A stretch of DNA of 64,000 nucleotides, taken from positions 930,001 to 994,000 of the forward strand of contig CP110830.1 in NCBI GenBank assembly GCA_026239495.1, read 5' to 3'. Made by a program: the position numbers and the translations under genes. This stretch comes from Spiroplasma phoeniceum (lineage in GTDB: Bacteria > Bacillota_I > Bacilli_A > Mycoplasmatales > Mycoplasmataceae). Each line of letters begins with the position of its first letter. Positions within the stretch are counted from its first letter, which is position 1. Below the pieces are notes generated by a model. The model saw only the letters and a program-made list of their open reading frames with translations, ran no database searches and was not told where the DNA came from. Shown piece by piece: positions 32,951-43,008 of this stretch.

Positions 32951-33094
32951 AGACTTCTTGCGTAACCTATTAAAAAATTGCAAATATTTGTAAAAAGACA
33001 CTAATAGAAAAACATAATTAATTAAAATTATATTTTTCTATTAGTGTCTTTTTACAAATATTTGCAATTTTTTAATAGGTTACGCAAGAAGTCT
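32951..33094. mobile_element. 144-bp palindromic IS5-derived miniature element (MITE)
   Basis: Two subtype II right ends joined head to head: AGACTTCTTGCGTAACC ... GGTTACGCAAGAAGTCT, an almost perfect palindrome with no coding capacity. Exact AAT duplications flank it (32948-32950 and 33095-33097), so it was inserted by transposition as a unit, presumably by the IS5 transposase in trans. Confidence 0.9.
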
Positions 33095-33170
33095 AATATA
33101 TTGTTAAAGCACAACGGACGCCAACTTGCTTTGTCTGTTTCAAAAGGGATTAATTCCTTAGAAATAAAAT
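33095..33170 (+). other. short open remnant after the MITE
   Basis: Reads [19 protein letters not shown] and ends SLEIK at TAA 33168. No start. GC-richer than its neighbours. Unidentified. Confidence 0.25.
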
Positions 33171-33209
33171 AATTTACTATATTCTGATTTTTCTTAACAA
33201 AATTAATCG

Positions 33210-33879
33210 TTATTTCACATCCTTACTAGTTAATGTCTGATATTTTGAATTATATTTTAAAATTGGAATGTATTTTGATAACTGTTATTTTGTTGATTCT
33301 TCTTCATCTTCAACTATACATTGGTCTCAATTTTCATGGTAACTACAATAGTATTGTATATAAAAATCTTCTTTATATAATTTTTGTTTATTAGGACAAT
33401 TCTTACAATCGTGATTCCTGGGTCTGTTTTATACCAATTTTCAACATAAATTATTTTTATAAACTGTTTAAGAAATTTTATTTTGTTTTTGCAAACATGA
33501 TATACATTTATTTTCTTTTCCAACTAAATTAATAAATTTAAATAAACCGATTAAATGAGTATAATTATCATTATCAAACCTATAAATTTCATAATCTAAA
33601 TTATATTTATTTTCATTAATAGGTCAACCATAAAATTGTAAATTACATAAAGAACAATTTTTATATAAAATATCTATAATTTTTTGTAAATTAATAAAAT
33701 ATATATTTAAAATATCACTATATAATCGTTCTTTTCAATATTTATTACCATATAAATATTTATCTTTCCAAGTATGATTTTCTTGTATTTTATAAAATAA
33801 TTTTTCTTGCAATTTCATTTTCAAAAATATATGTTAAATTATTTATTTCAATATCAAAATTAAATTTTAACTGTTCCAT
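33210..33879 (-). pseudogene. degenerate phage genes (relatives of the 25973-26254 region)
   Basis: Starts with AAGGAG and ATG 33879 (MEQLKFNFDIEINNLTYIFEN), then frameshifts into EKLFYKIQENHTWKDKYLYG ... CSLCNLQFYGW ... KCISCLQKQNK and finally EDFYIQYYCSYHENW with an acidic end at TAA 33285. Two CxxC pairs suggest a metal-binding protein. A second scrap ends [11 protein letters not shown] at 33210, like the C-terminus of the prophage coiled-coil gene. Multiple frame changes, so dead. Confidence 0.55.
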
Positions 33880-33901
33880 AATTATTTTCTCCTTACTGTA
33901 A

Positions 33902-34035
33902 TAAACAATGTTATATTTAATGTTTATATATTACTTATTTGTTGATAAAAAATTGATTATGAAAAATGTTGTAGATAATGCTAATATATTGTTTATTTAA
34001 TGTTTAATAAACAATGTTATTAACAATGTTAAATA
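33902..34035. repeat. repeated AACAATGTTA motifs and inverted repeats upstream of phage remnant
   Basis: AACAATGTTA occurs exactly at 33904, 34010 and 34022. TTAATGTTTA occurs twice, and ATTGTTTATT/AATAAACAAT form an inverted repeat near 33988-34015. The region lies just upstream of the start codon at 33879. Such clusters serve as repressor operators or replication iterons; which one cannot be told from sequence. Confidence 0.5.
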
Positions 34036-34177
34036 TATAAAATAGTAAAAATTGTCACACCGAAAAATACTATTAAGTTTTAAAGTAATAGTTATATAAA
34101 ATAAATTAATAAAAAATGAATAAACTAGTGTGCCTTAGTTTTGTTTAAAATAACTTAGAATATAGTGTTATATTCTA

Positions 34178-34426
34178 TTAAAATCCTTTAACCATATGGC
34201 GGAAAAAGTTTAATATCTTAATGATAATAAATAATCCAAATGGAATTAAAATAATTCACGCATAACCCAAAAAGGTCATTAACTGTGGTAACACAGCATA
34301 AACAGCGGCTTTAACTTTCATCATTGCTTATCCTAAACCACTTCAAATATAATCCATTCCACCTGAAATAGCAGGAGTATCTACAGCTAGAAAATTAACA
34401 GCTGTCGTTAAATACATACCTAGCAT
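34178..34426 (-). pseudogene. plectrovirus (SpV1-like) major coat protein, nonsense codon
   Basis: 82 codons from ATG 34426 (GGAGG upstream). It resembles the Spiroplasma filamentous phage coat protein: MLGMYLTTAVNFLAV, Gly-rich GGMDYIWSGLG, then hydrophobic VKAAVYAVLPQLMTFLGYAW and IILIPFGLFIIIKILNFFRH. A TAA follows GLG (about 34329). It would sit in the membrane before virion extrusion. It overlaps the upstream gene by TAATG. Family recognised from memory, not from a search. Confidence 0.65.
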
Positions 34427-34593
34427 TATTCTTTATCCTCCTTTTTTTCAAGTTCTTTTTTTTCTTTTTTCTTATCTTGAATTTGTCGAATTTTTTGATA
34501 AATTGATAAACCAATTCAAGCAAAAATACCTAACAAAATCAAAATACTAAAATATTCATGTTAATCATACTGGAATGATATAACTCCTTTCAT
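34426..34593 (-). pseudogene. plectrovirus small membrane protein, nonsense codon
   Basis: 55 codons: MKGVISFQYD, TAA, HEYFSILILLGIFAWIGLSI, then a very charged tail (QDKKKEKKELEKKEDKE). One membrane segment with a cytoplasmic Lys/Glu tail, coupled to the coat gene. The TAA may replace a UGA Trp codon. Confidence 0.55.
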
Positions 34594-34674
34594 AAATTAA
34601 AAAATTGAAATTTGCAAACTCGCTCCGCTCGTTGTCGCTTTGTTTCACTTAAAAACGGTAGTAAGAAAAGGGTT

Positions 34675-34866
34675 GAGGTTTTGGTATAAAAAGTATTTTT
34701 TTAATGTTATTGATGAATTTAAAACACTAATAAATCAGGATTTTTAAAAATTTATCCAATTATTTTATTTATATTTTTTATAAAACCTCAACTTTTGTAA
34801 TGCTATCCTTAAAAACATTATTGAATAAATTATCCGCTAATAAATTACGCGGATAATTTATTCAAT
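34675..34866. repeat. plectrovirus-type intergenic hairpins
   Basis: Two inverted repeats: GTTGAGGTTTT (34675-34685) with AAAACCTCAAC (34784-34794), and an 18-bp perfect pair ATTGAATAAATTATCCGC (34820-34837) with its complement at 34849-34866. The second overlaps the end of the 37-residue gene and may terminate it. Filamentous phages use such hairpins for origin or termination functions. Confidence 0.5.
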
Positions 34867-34971
34867 TTCTTTTACATTATTAATTACTGTCTTATTAACA
34901 GTATTAATAACATTATCTTTACCATACTTTTTCGTTAGCGCCCGCAAAATAAAATATTGCTTTGTTTGCAT
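34858..34971 (-). CDS. small plectrovirus-type protein
   Basis: 37 residues, MQTKQYFILRALTKKYGKDN then VINTVNKTVINNVKEIE. Basic and helical, like the short ORFs of Spiroplasma filamentous phages. The start is supported by its position after the upstream ORF; the RBS is weak. Intact. Confidence 0.5.
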   Translation of the reverse strand: MQTKQYFILRALTKKYGKDNVINTVNKTVINNVKEIE

Positions 34972-34995
34972 AATTTCAACTCATTATTTAAAATA

Positions 34996-35151
34996 CTAAT
35001 AAAATTTATTTCTAAAACTGTAAATACCACAAAAGTACAAAATGTGTGTGGTTTCTACACTTTGATAATGGATTGGAGTAATTTGAACGAATTTACTCCT
35101 ATATCAATCCAAATCCAGGGTGGTTTGATTTTTTGCTAAATCACCTTCCAT
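34996..35151 (-). CDS. possible small plectrovirus ORF
   Basis: 51 residues (MEGDLAKNQTTLDLDWYRSK ...), one UGA Trp, no clear RBS. It overlaps a GGAGTAA...TTACTCC hairpin at about 35065-35090, so it may be only a remnant. Confidence 0.3.
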
Positions 35152-35176
35152 ATAGTCATTTAATTTCGAATCAAAA

Positions 35177-35200
35177 AAACTAGGTAATTACCTATTTTTT
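35177..35200 (-). terminator. terminator of Cys-rich gene
   Basis: Perfect palindrome TAGGTAATTACCTA (35181-35194) with A-run and T-run on either side, directly after the stop of the leftward Cys-rich gene. Works in both directions. Confidence 0.8.
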
Positions 35201-35350
35201 TTAACGTTTATTTTTACAACACTCACATTTTTTATTAACACAATCTGTACAAGAAATACAAATTAAGCAAGAATGACAACAAACTTTTGGTTTACTACAA
35301 GTACGACACGAAAAACAATCATGATTTTTTGCGGAACAACAAATATTCAT
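35201..35350 (-). CDS. cysteine-rich 49-residue peptide
   Basis: Starts at ATG 35350 with AGAGGTGAATGTT upstream. 14 of 49 residues are Cys, in CC, CxxC and CxC spacings (MNICCSAKNHDCFSCRTC ... CCHSCLICISC ... KCECCKNKR). No signal peptide. The density and spacing suit a metallothionein-like or iron-sulfur/zinc-binding peptide in the reducing cytosol. A terminator follows directly, so it is a real transcription unit. No family recognised; it lies at the edge of the plectrovirus remnant and an IS5 copy. Confidence 0.7.
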   Translation of the reverse strand: MNICCSAKNHDCFSCRTCSKPKVCCHSCLICISCTDCVNKKCECCKNKR

Positions 35351-35494
35351 AACATTCACCTCTATTTTCTTTCCAATTTTTATTTTATCATAAAAGGTTT
35401 TATTATTAGACTTCTTGCGTAACATAATCTAATTATTTTAAAATTCCTATAAAATATTTTTAAATTAAAATAGAAATTATAGGAAATTAAAATT

Positions 35495-36454
35495 ATGAAA
35501 TTTGATAAATTTAATTTTATTAATGATAAAGAATTATTGCGATTAACCGGAGAAAAAAAGCTACTTTTAATAAAATGTTAAATATTTTACAAGTAGCTGA
35601 AATAGAAAAATTTAAAAAAGGTGGCAAAACTAATAAATTATCACTAGAAAATCGGCTACTGATGACTTTATCGTATTGACGATAATATCTATCTTATTTT
35701 CATCTTGCTAAAAGTTTTGATATTAGTGAATCTGGTTGTTATCGCAATATCGAGTGAATTGAAGATATTTTAATTAAACACTCTGATTTTCAACAACTCG
35801 CTGGTAAAAAATCACTAATAAATAGACTTCTTGCGATACTAACAAAAACAAATAAAATTACAAATTAAAAAATTTAAATTAAAATTTAAAATAAGCATTT
35901 TTAAAAATTTTAATTGCTTTTTAAGAATAAATAACCAAGTATCGCAAGAAATCTAATGATTATTTTAATGATAAAACTATTATTATTGATGTTACCGAAA
36001 CCCCAATCCAACGCCCAAAAAAAGACAAAAACAATCTTATTTTGGTAAAAAGAAAAAACACACCATTAAAACACAAGTAATTATTGAACAAGAAACCAAA
36101 AAAATTATTGCAACAAGTTTTTTGCTTGGAAAAAAACATGATTATGCTTTATTTAAAGAATCAAAAATCTCAATTTTAAAAAATACCAAATTAATAGTTG
36201 ATAGTGGCTATCAAGGAATCCAAAAAATTCACAATAACATTCTAATACCTACAAAAAAAACAAAGAAAAACCCTTTAAATAAAGTACAAAAACAACGCAA
36301 TAGAATAGTTTCAAAAATGAGAATTATTATTGAAAATATTTTTGCTATTCTTAAAAAATTTAAAATTATCACAGAAAAATATAGAAATCGTAGAAAACGA
36401 TTTAGTTTAAGATTTAATTTAATTGCTTCAATTTATAATTTACAGTTAGCATAG
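35495..36454 (+). pseudogene. IS5-family transposase, subtype II, broken
   Basis: Lesions: a 1-bp loss in GGAG(C)AAAAAAAG (near 35550), GAA to TAA at 35683, and the miniature element. The C-terminal half from 36122 (LGKKHDYALFKESKISILKN to YNLQLA) is open. Confidence 0.85.
35824..35954. mobile_element. 131-bp non-autonomous element with IS5-like ends
   Basis: Inverted ends AGACTTCTTGCGATACT and AGTATCGCAAGAAATCT (one mismatch), an AT-only interior with no ORF, and an exact AAT duplication (35821-35823, 35955-35957). Its interior matches neither IS5 subtype. Confidence 0.85.
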
Positions 36455-36617
36455 AAGGTTTATTTAAAATTAAAGAATTTAAATAATAAATTCATTTTTT
36501 TGTTGTGGCAAAATATTAAATTTTTAAATAAAAAACATAATTAATTAAAATTATATTTTTCTATTAGTGTCTTTTTAAAAATATTTGCAATTTTTTAATA
36601 GGTTACGCAAGAAGTAT

Positions 36618-37536
36618 ATTATTTTCATTAATTTTATAACCACTAAATAAAAATATCGTATGGTCTTCACTACCATTAGCATAATAAACACCAACTGAAT
36701 AATTATCAAATTGATAATTTTTTGTATTAGAATTATAAAAATCTTGTAGATTGTAATCTTTAATATATTTACAATAATTTCGTAAAACATAAATACTGGG
36801 GTCATTGTCATTATATTCAAAACCATAATATTCAAGTTCAAATAAATCAGGTCGTTCTTATTTATTTGTTAAAACAATTTTTTTAGTAATATCAGGTATT
36901 TTATTTCAAACAGCACCCATTGTTAATCTTAAATTAAAAATACCCAAGCCATTAAATGCCTTTGTATTTTCTGAATATACTTGATTGTGTTCTTTTAAAA
37001 TGTTTTTAATTCTTTCATTTAAAGGTAAAAATGGCGTTACAAATTTTTCATAAAAGACATGGTATTTATCAAAAGGGTTAAAAGTAAATTGATTAGAATA
37101 TGTTTTATGAAAATATATTGTTACTGTTGTGTATTGTTTTGCTATGTTGTCTCATTCTTGAAATGTCCAAGATAATTCTTTTACTGGAATAGGATTATCT
37201 AAATTATATTGTTTATTATCATTTTCATCCGTGTATTTTTAATAAGATACTTTTAAAATTTTAGAACGAAACATTGAAACTCTTAAACTATTATATCTTT
37301 TATCTAGTTCTTTGTCCGTTAAAATTTTTTTCTTCAGCATGTATCATTTCATCTGTTCACGCCGATATAATACCACTGCCTTTACCAACTTTTCCCATAA
37401 TTTTATTACCATTAGCATAACCAGCAAAGGCAATGCGAACAACACTAGGAAAAACAATTTCACCACCTTCTTTAACATTTTTAGGTCAAACAATGCCATT
37501 TTCATTGTCGGGTCCTATATCAATCCCATGTTTATT
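36618..37536 (-). pseudogene. terminase large subunit fragment (another prophage copy)
   Basis: Homologous to the middle of 12451-14187, from GIDIGPDNENGIVWPKN to YKINENN, including GSGIISAWTDEMIHAEE. Both ends are cut by IS5 copies. Lesions: GAA to TAA at about 36860, AAA to TAA at about 37240 and a deletion near 37325. Confidence 0.85.
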
Positions 37537-38606
37537 AGACTTCTTGCATAACCCATTAAAATAATTTCAAATATTTGTAAAAAGGGGTTAATATAAAATT
37601 ATAATTTTAATTAATTATGTCTTTTATTTAAAAATTTAATATTTTGCCACAACGAAAAATTATTTTATTATTCAAATTCGTTAATTTTAAATAAATCTTT
37701 TATGATAACTATAATAATTGTAAATTATAAATTGAAGCAATTAAATTAAATCTTAAACTAAATCTTTTTCTACGATTTCTATATTTTTCTGTAATAATTT
37801 TAAATTTTTTAAGAATAGCAAAAATATTTTCAATAATAATTCTTATTTTTGAAACTAGTCTATTATGTTGTTTTTGTTCTTTATTTAAATGTTTTTTCTT
37901 AGTTTTCTTTGTGGGCATTATAACATTATTGTGAATTTTTTGTATTCATTGATAACCACTATCAACTATTAATTTGGTATTTTTTAAAATTGCGATTTTT
38001 GATTCTTTAAATAAAGCATAATCATGTTTTTTTCCAAGCGAAAAACTTGTTGCAATAATTTTTTTGGTTTCTTGTTCGATAATTACTTGTGTTTTAATAG
38101 TGTGTTTTTTCTTTTTACCAGAATAAGATTGTTTTTGTCTTTTTGTGGGCGTTGGATTGGGGTTTCGGTAGCATCAATAATAATAGTTTTATCATTAAAA
38201 TAATCATTTATTAGTGCTTTTTTACCAGCAACTTGCTGAAAATCAGGGTGTTTAATTAAAATATCTTCAATTCACTTGATATTGCGATAACAATTAGCTT
38301 CACTAATTCCGAAATTTTTTCCAAGATGAAAATAAGTTCGATATTCTCGTCAATACGATAAAGTCATCAATAATCGATTTTCTAGTGATAATTTATTAGC
38401 TTTGCCGCCTTTTTTAAATTTTTCTATTTCAGCTACTTGTAAAATATTTAACATTTTATTAAAAATATCTTGTTTTATTCCTGTTAATCTTAATCATTCT
38501 TTATCATTAATATTTTTAAATTCATCAAATTTCATAATTTAATATCCTCATAAATTATATTTTATAATAATATTTTAATAATAAAACCAGGTATCGCAAG
38601 AAGTCT
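37537..38606 (-). mobile_element. IS5 subtype I element with mutated slip site
   Basis: Complete ends, flanks ATT and AAT. Inserted beside or into the subtype II copy at 38607-39432. Confidence 0.88.
37709..38535 (-). CDS. IS5-family transposase, frameshift site altered
   Basis: Both frames are open, but the A7 run reads CCCACAAAAAGAC (near 38150), so -1 slippage should be much reduced and the full-length enzyme may not be made. Other motifs intact. Confidence 0.75.
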
Positions 38607-39432
38607 AATTTTAAATTTTTTAAGAATAGCAAAAATATTTTCAATAATAATTCTCATTTTTGAAACTATTCTATTGCGTTGTTTTTGTACTTTATTTAAA
38701 GGGTTTTTCTTTGTTTTTTTTTGTAGGTATTAGAACATTATTGTGAATTTTTTGAATTCCTTGATAACCACTATCAACTATTAATTTGTTATTTTTTAAA
38801 ATTGAGATTTTTGATTCTTTAAATAAAGCATAATCATGTTTTTTTCCAAGCGAAAAACTTGTTGCAATAATTTTTTTGGTTTCTTGTTCGATAATTACTT
38901 GTATTTTAATGGTGTTTTTTTCTTTTTACCAGAATAAGATTTTTTTTGTCTTTTTTTGGGCGTTGGATTGGGGTTTCGGTAAAATCAATAATAATAGTTT
39001 TATCATTAAAATAATCATTTATTAGTGATTTTTTACCATCGAGTTGTTGAAAATCAGAGTGTTTAATTAAAATATCTTCAATTAACTCGATATTGCGATA
39101 ACAACTAGATTCACTAATATCAAAACTTTTAGCAAGATGAAAATAAGTCCGATATTCTCGTCAATACGATAAAGTCATCAGTAGCCGATTTTCTAGTGAT
39201 AATTTATTAGTTTTGCCACCTTTTTTAAATTTTTCTATTTCAGCTACTTGTAAATATTTAACATTTTATTAAAAGTAGCTTTTTTTACTCCGGTTAATCG
39301 CAATAATTCTTTGTCATTAATAAAATTAAATTTATCAAATTTCATAATTTTAATCTCCTATAATTTCTATTTTAATTTAAAAATATTTTATAGTAATTTT
39401 AAAATAATTAGATTAGGTTATGCAAGAAGTCT
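38607..39432 (-). pseudogene. IS5 subtype II element, 3'-truncated and degenerate
   Basis: Left end intact at 39432 (GCAAGAAGTCT). Transposase start ATG at about 39344, with indels (near 38710, 38920 and 39255). The right part is lost at the junction with the neighbouring IS5. Confidence 0.8.
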
Positions 39433-41072
39433 AATAGAACAATCAAGTAAAAATTATTTTGTAATGAAATTAAAAAATAATACCGCTAATGAAGTTTTAG
39501 AAAAATTTAAAGAGATTGTTAAAAAAAATAATTTAATTAGGAAAATTAAAGGAATAATAACTGATAGAGGAAAATAATTTAGTAAATGAAGGGAAATGGA
39601 AATATTTACTGAAACACAAGTTTATTTTTGTGACCCCAGTAAACCACAACAAAAACCATTAATTGAGCATATGAATGGTGAATTTAGATATTGACTTTCT
39701 AAGGGAATTGATTTTAATAATATTAGTCAAAAAATGATAGATTGAGTATTTAATGTTATAAATGATAAACTCCGGCCATTTTTAAATTGATTAAGTGCAA
39801 AGACAATAGACTTCTTGCGATACCTGGTTTTATTATTAAAATATTATTATAAAATATAATTTATGAGGATATTAAATTATGAAATTTGATGAATTTAAAA
39901 ATATTAATGATAAAGAATGATTAAGATTAACAGGAATAAAACAAGATATTTTTAATAAAATGTTAGATATTTTACAAGTAGCTGAAATAGAAAAATTTAA
40001 AAAAGGTGGCAAAGCTAATAAATTATCACTATAAAATCGATTATTGATGACTTTATCGTATTGACGAGAATATCGAACTTATTTTCATCTTGGAAAAAAT
40101 TTCGGAATTAGTGAAGCTAATTGTTATCGCAATATCAAGTGAATTGAAGATATTTTAATTAAACACCCTGATTTTCAGCAAGTTGCTGGTAAAAAAGCAC
40201 TAATAAATGATTATTTTAATGATAAAACTATTATTATTGATGTTACCGAAACCCCAATCCAACGCCCAAAAAAAGACAAAAACAATCTTATTCTGGTAAA
40301 AAGAAAAAACACACTATTAAAACACAAGTAATTATCGAACAAGAAACCAAAAAAATTATTGCAACAAGTTTTTCGCTTGGTAAAAAACACGATTATGCTT
40401 TATTTAAAGAATCAAAAATCGCAATTTTAAAAAATACCAAATTAATAGTTGATAGTGGTTATCAAGGAATACAAAAAATTCACAATAATGTTATAATGCC
40501 CACAAAGAAAACTAAGAAAAAACATTTAAATAAAGAACAAAAACAACATAATAGACTAGTTTCAAAAATAAGAATTATTATTGAAAATATTTTTGCTATT
40601 CTTAAAAAATTTAAAATTATTACAGAAAAATATAGAAATCGTAGAAAACGATTTAGTTTAAGATTTAATTTAATTGCTTCAATTTATAATTTACAATTAT
40701 TATAGTTATCATAAAAGATTTATTTAAAATTAACGAATTTGAATAATAAAATAATTTTTCGTTGTGGCAAAATATTAAATTTTTAAATAAAAGACATAAT
40801 TAATTAAAATTATAATTTTATATTAACCCCTTTTTACAAATATTTGAAATTATTTTAATGGGTTATGCAAGAAGTCTAATGTTTTTACAAAATTTTAAAT
40901 AAATTTATTAGTTAAAATTTAATAAATTATTTTTAGTGTGATTAAATATTAATAAAATAAGATAAAATTACAAAAATTTAATTTTTTCTGAAAAAGTTGT
41001 TGCAATTTATTAAAAATATTTTGTTATTAACTTAACAAGATATAAATTTGCCGTTTATATCTACACGGCGCC
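39433..41072 (+). mobile_element. IS30-family element, copy B, 3' part, split by IS5
   Basis: The transposase fragment starts inside IEQSSKNYFVMKLKN, contains IIKIKG-type GIITDRGK then TAA (39575, GAA in copy A), FCDPSKPQQKPLIEHMNGEF, and ends LPNFK beyond the IS at 39808-40877. The terminal repeat GTTTATATCTACACGGCGCC closes it at 41071. Confidence 0.75.
39808..40877 (+). mobile_element. IS5 subtype I element with nonsense codon
   Basis: Exact AAT duplication (39805-39807, 40878-40880) inside IS30 copy B. Transposase 39879-40705 has GAA to TAA at 40032 (KLSL-stop), otherwise intact, including A7. Confidence 0.9.
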
Positions 41073-41203
41073 ATAAATTAATTTTTTGTTGTGGAAAAAT
41101 ATTAAATTTTTAAATAAAAAAAATAATTAATTAAAATTATATTTTTATATTAGTGTCTTTTTACAAATATTTGCAATTTTTTAATAGGTTACGCAAGAAG
41201 TCT
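41073..41203 (+). mobile_element. IS5 subtype II right-end fragment
   Basis: The last about 130 bp of an element (TTGTTGTGG...GGTTACGCAAGAAGTCT) abutting the ispG 3' end. Confidence 0.8.
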
Positions 41204-42284
41204 GTTGTTGAATGTTTTTTTGTTGTCATTCTTGATAATATTCATCAATTAATAGTTTTAATTCTGGAACAAGATCTTCTTGTTTACATGATTTATAAAT
41301 TTTACCTTTTTTAAAAATAATCCCACCATTTTTACCACCAGCAATTCCTAAATCAGCTTGTTTAGCTTCTCCCGGACCATTAACAACACAACCTAAAATG
41401 GCAATTTTTAATGGAATTTTTAAATCTTTTGTATATTCTTCTAATTCTTTTACAACGGCGAAAAGGTCATATTCTAAACGACCACATGTTGGGCAAGCAA
41501 TTACATCAACAATGTTATCATAAAGTCCTAGTGAATTTAACATTCGTTTAGCAACTTCAACCTCCGCTATTGGATCAATTGATAAACTAATTCGGATTGT
41601 ATCACCAATATCATTAAAAAGAAGCGGCGACAAACCACTACATGATTTAATTGTTCCGGTATGATGACTACCAGCTTCAGTAATTCCTAGATGAAGGGGA
41701 TAATTTCATTCTTTACTAGCTAAGGTATAAGCTTCAATTGCCATTAATGGTTCGGTTGCTTTTAAAGATAAAATAATATCATAAAAACCAAGATGTTCTA
41801 AAATTTCAATATGACGACGAGCACTTTCAATCATTGCTTTAGGAGTTCAACCATATTTATTGACAAGATCTAATGGCAAACTACCAGAATTAACCCCAAT
41901 TCGGATTGGAATCTTTTTTTCAAGACATTTTTCAACAACTTTTTTTGTATTTTCAATACTCCCAATGTTTCCAGGATTAATTCTAATTTTACTAATACCA
42001 GCATCAGCAGCAATTAAAGCAAATTCATAATTAAAATGAATGTCTGCAACTAATGGACAAGGAGAACGCTCAACAATTATTTTTAAAACAGCAGCATCAT
42101 CTTTTCCTAAAACAGCAATTCGAACAATTTCACAACCTTCTTGATATAGTTGCTTAATTTGCGTTAAAGTAGCTTCAACATCGTGCGTTTTTGTATTAGT
42201 CATTGATTGAATAACAACTTTATTTTGTCCGCCAATTTGAACATTACCAACCATTATTTTTCGTGTATTATTTCGTTTATTCAT
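41181..42284 (-). CDS. ispG: 4-hydroxy-3-methylbut-2-enyl diphosphate synthase
   Basis: Iron-sulfur enzyme of the non-mevalonate (MEP) isoprenoid pathway, converting MEcPP to HMBPP. 367 residues as encoded. TIM-barrel start VGNVQIGGQNKVVIQSMTNT; cluster ligands in ACPTCGR and ILGCVVNGPGE with the downstream Glu. AAGGACG lies upstream of ATG 42284. The native C-terminus is probably altered: after YYQEWQQKN the frame runs into the IS5 end (QTSCVTY) and uses a stop supplied by the IS. The core is complete, so probably active. Confidence 0.93.
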
Positions 42285-42842
42285 TTTTTGGACGTCCTTA
42301 TCTTTTTAATCTTTTTGGTATGTTATTGTAAATGATGGGGGAAATTATAAACACCAGTAGGGAATTTAAAATTCCACTAATAAACAACCCAGTACTTTAT
42401 TTATTACAAAATTGTTACCTAAATTCTTTAAAATAACTTCAAAATAATCATACGACTAAATGCAAAAAAATACAAGACTAAAATTAGTTTTTCATTATTT
42501 ACGCTGTTTTGTTTTAATTTTATTTCAATTTTGTTCTAAAATGTAAATTATAGGATAAAGTACAGCAAATTTAAAAAAATCTAAAAATTTATTTAAATCT
42601 TATTGAATTTTATTTTTTGAACTATATAATAATAAATGTCTAGGAAAGTATAAGAATTGTACTTTTATTAAATTAATAATAAACAGCACAAGTTTAGCCC
42701 TATCAATATGACCATACTTTGTATTATATTATCTTATACTTTATGGATACCCTAAAAAACAATCTCACCCGGGTTGTTTTTTTATTTTAATTTCTTTTTG
42801 ATAAAAAAGAAATTATGATATAAGTATAAAAATAAATAATAT
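42285..42842. other. intergenic region between ispG and the riboswitch, with terminator
   Basis: No gene is seen in 42285-42842. A terminator CAATCTCACCCGGGTTG with a T-run lies at 42754-42786, resembling that at 7309. A weak TAAACTTGTG-type stretch near 42680 has no ORF. Confidence 0.5.
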
Positions 42843-42909
42843 ACCTGTATATACTAGTAATATGGTCTAGTGTTTCTACGTCTTACCATTGTAAAAAGAC
42901 GCTATAGGT
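42843..42909 (+). promoter_or_regulatory. purine (guanine-type) riboswitch aptamer
   Basis: P1 ACCTGTA pairs with TATAGGT. P2 ACTAG/CTAGT carries a loop with the conserved AATATGG. J2/3 is GTGTTTCTAC. P3 GTCTT/AAGAC encloses ACCATTGTAA, and J3/1 is GCTATAGG. The C before TATAGG marks guanine-class specificity (U would be adenine). All three helices can be drawn. Upstream of a BMP-type nucleoside-binding lipoprotein gene, a known purine regulon member. Confidence 0.78.
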
Positions 42910-43008
42910 TAATGATTTTGCTTTTTAAACATTAACCACTCATTTTAATGAAAAATCAGGTTGATCTTTTTCTTTTTACAAACATTAAGTAAAAAAGGAT
43001 CAAAAAAT
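42905..43008 (+). promoter_or_regulatory. riboswitch expression platform with sequestered RBS
   Basis: GGTTAATG (from 42907) can pair with CATTAACC (to about 42943), using the P1 3' strand. The RBS AAAAAAGGATC (about 42992-43002) can pair with GATCTTTTTC (about 42965-42974). This suggests switching at RBS exposure rather than only by termination. Confidence 0.5.

Larger units (their letters stand above)
35408..36617 (+). mobile_element. IS5 subtype II element carrying an inserted miniature element
   Basis: Ends AGACTTCTTGCGTAAC and GCAAGAAGTAT (one mismatch). Contains the 131-bp insertion at 35824-35954. Confidence 0.85.

Noticed and set aside
34957-35139. Plus-strand 60-codon ORF
   Set aside because: Antisense to the plectrovirus small ORFs, no RBS.
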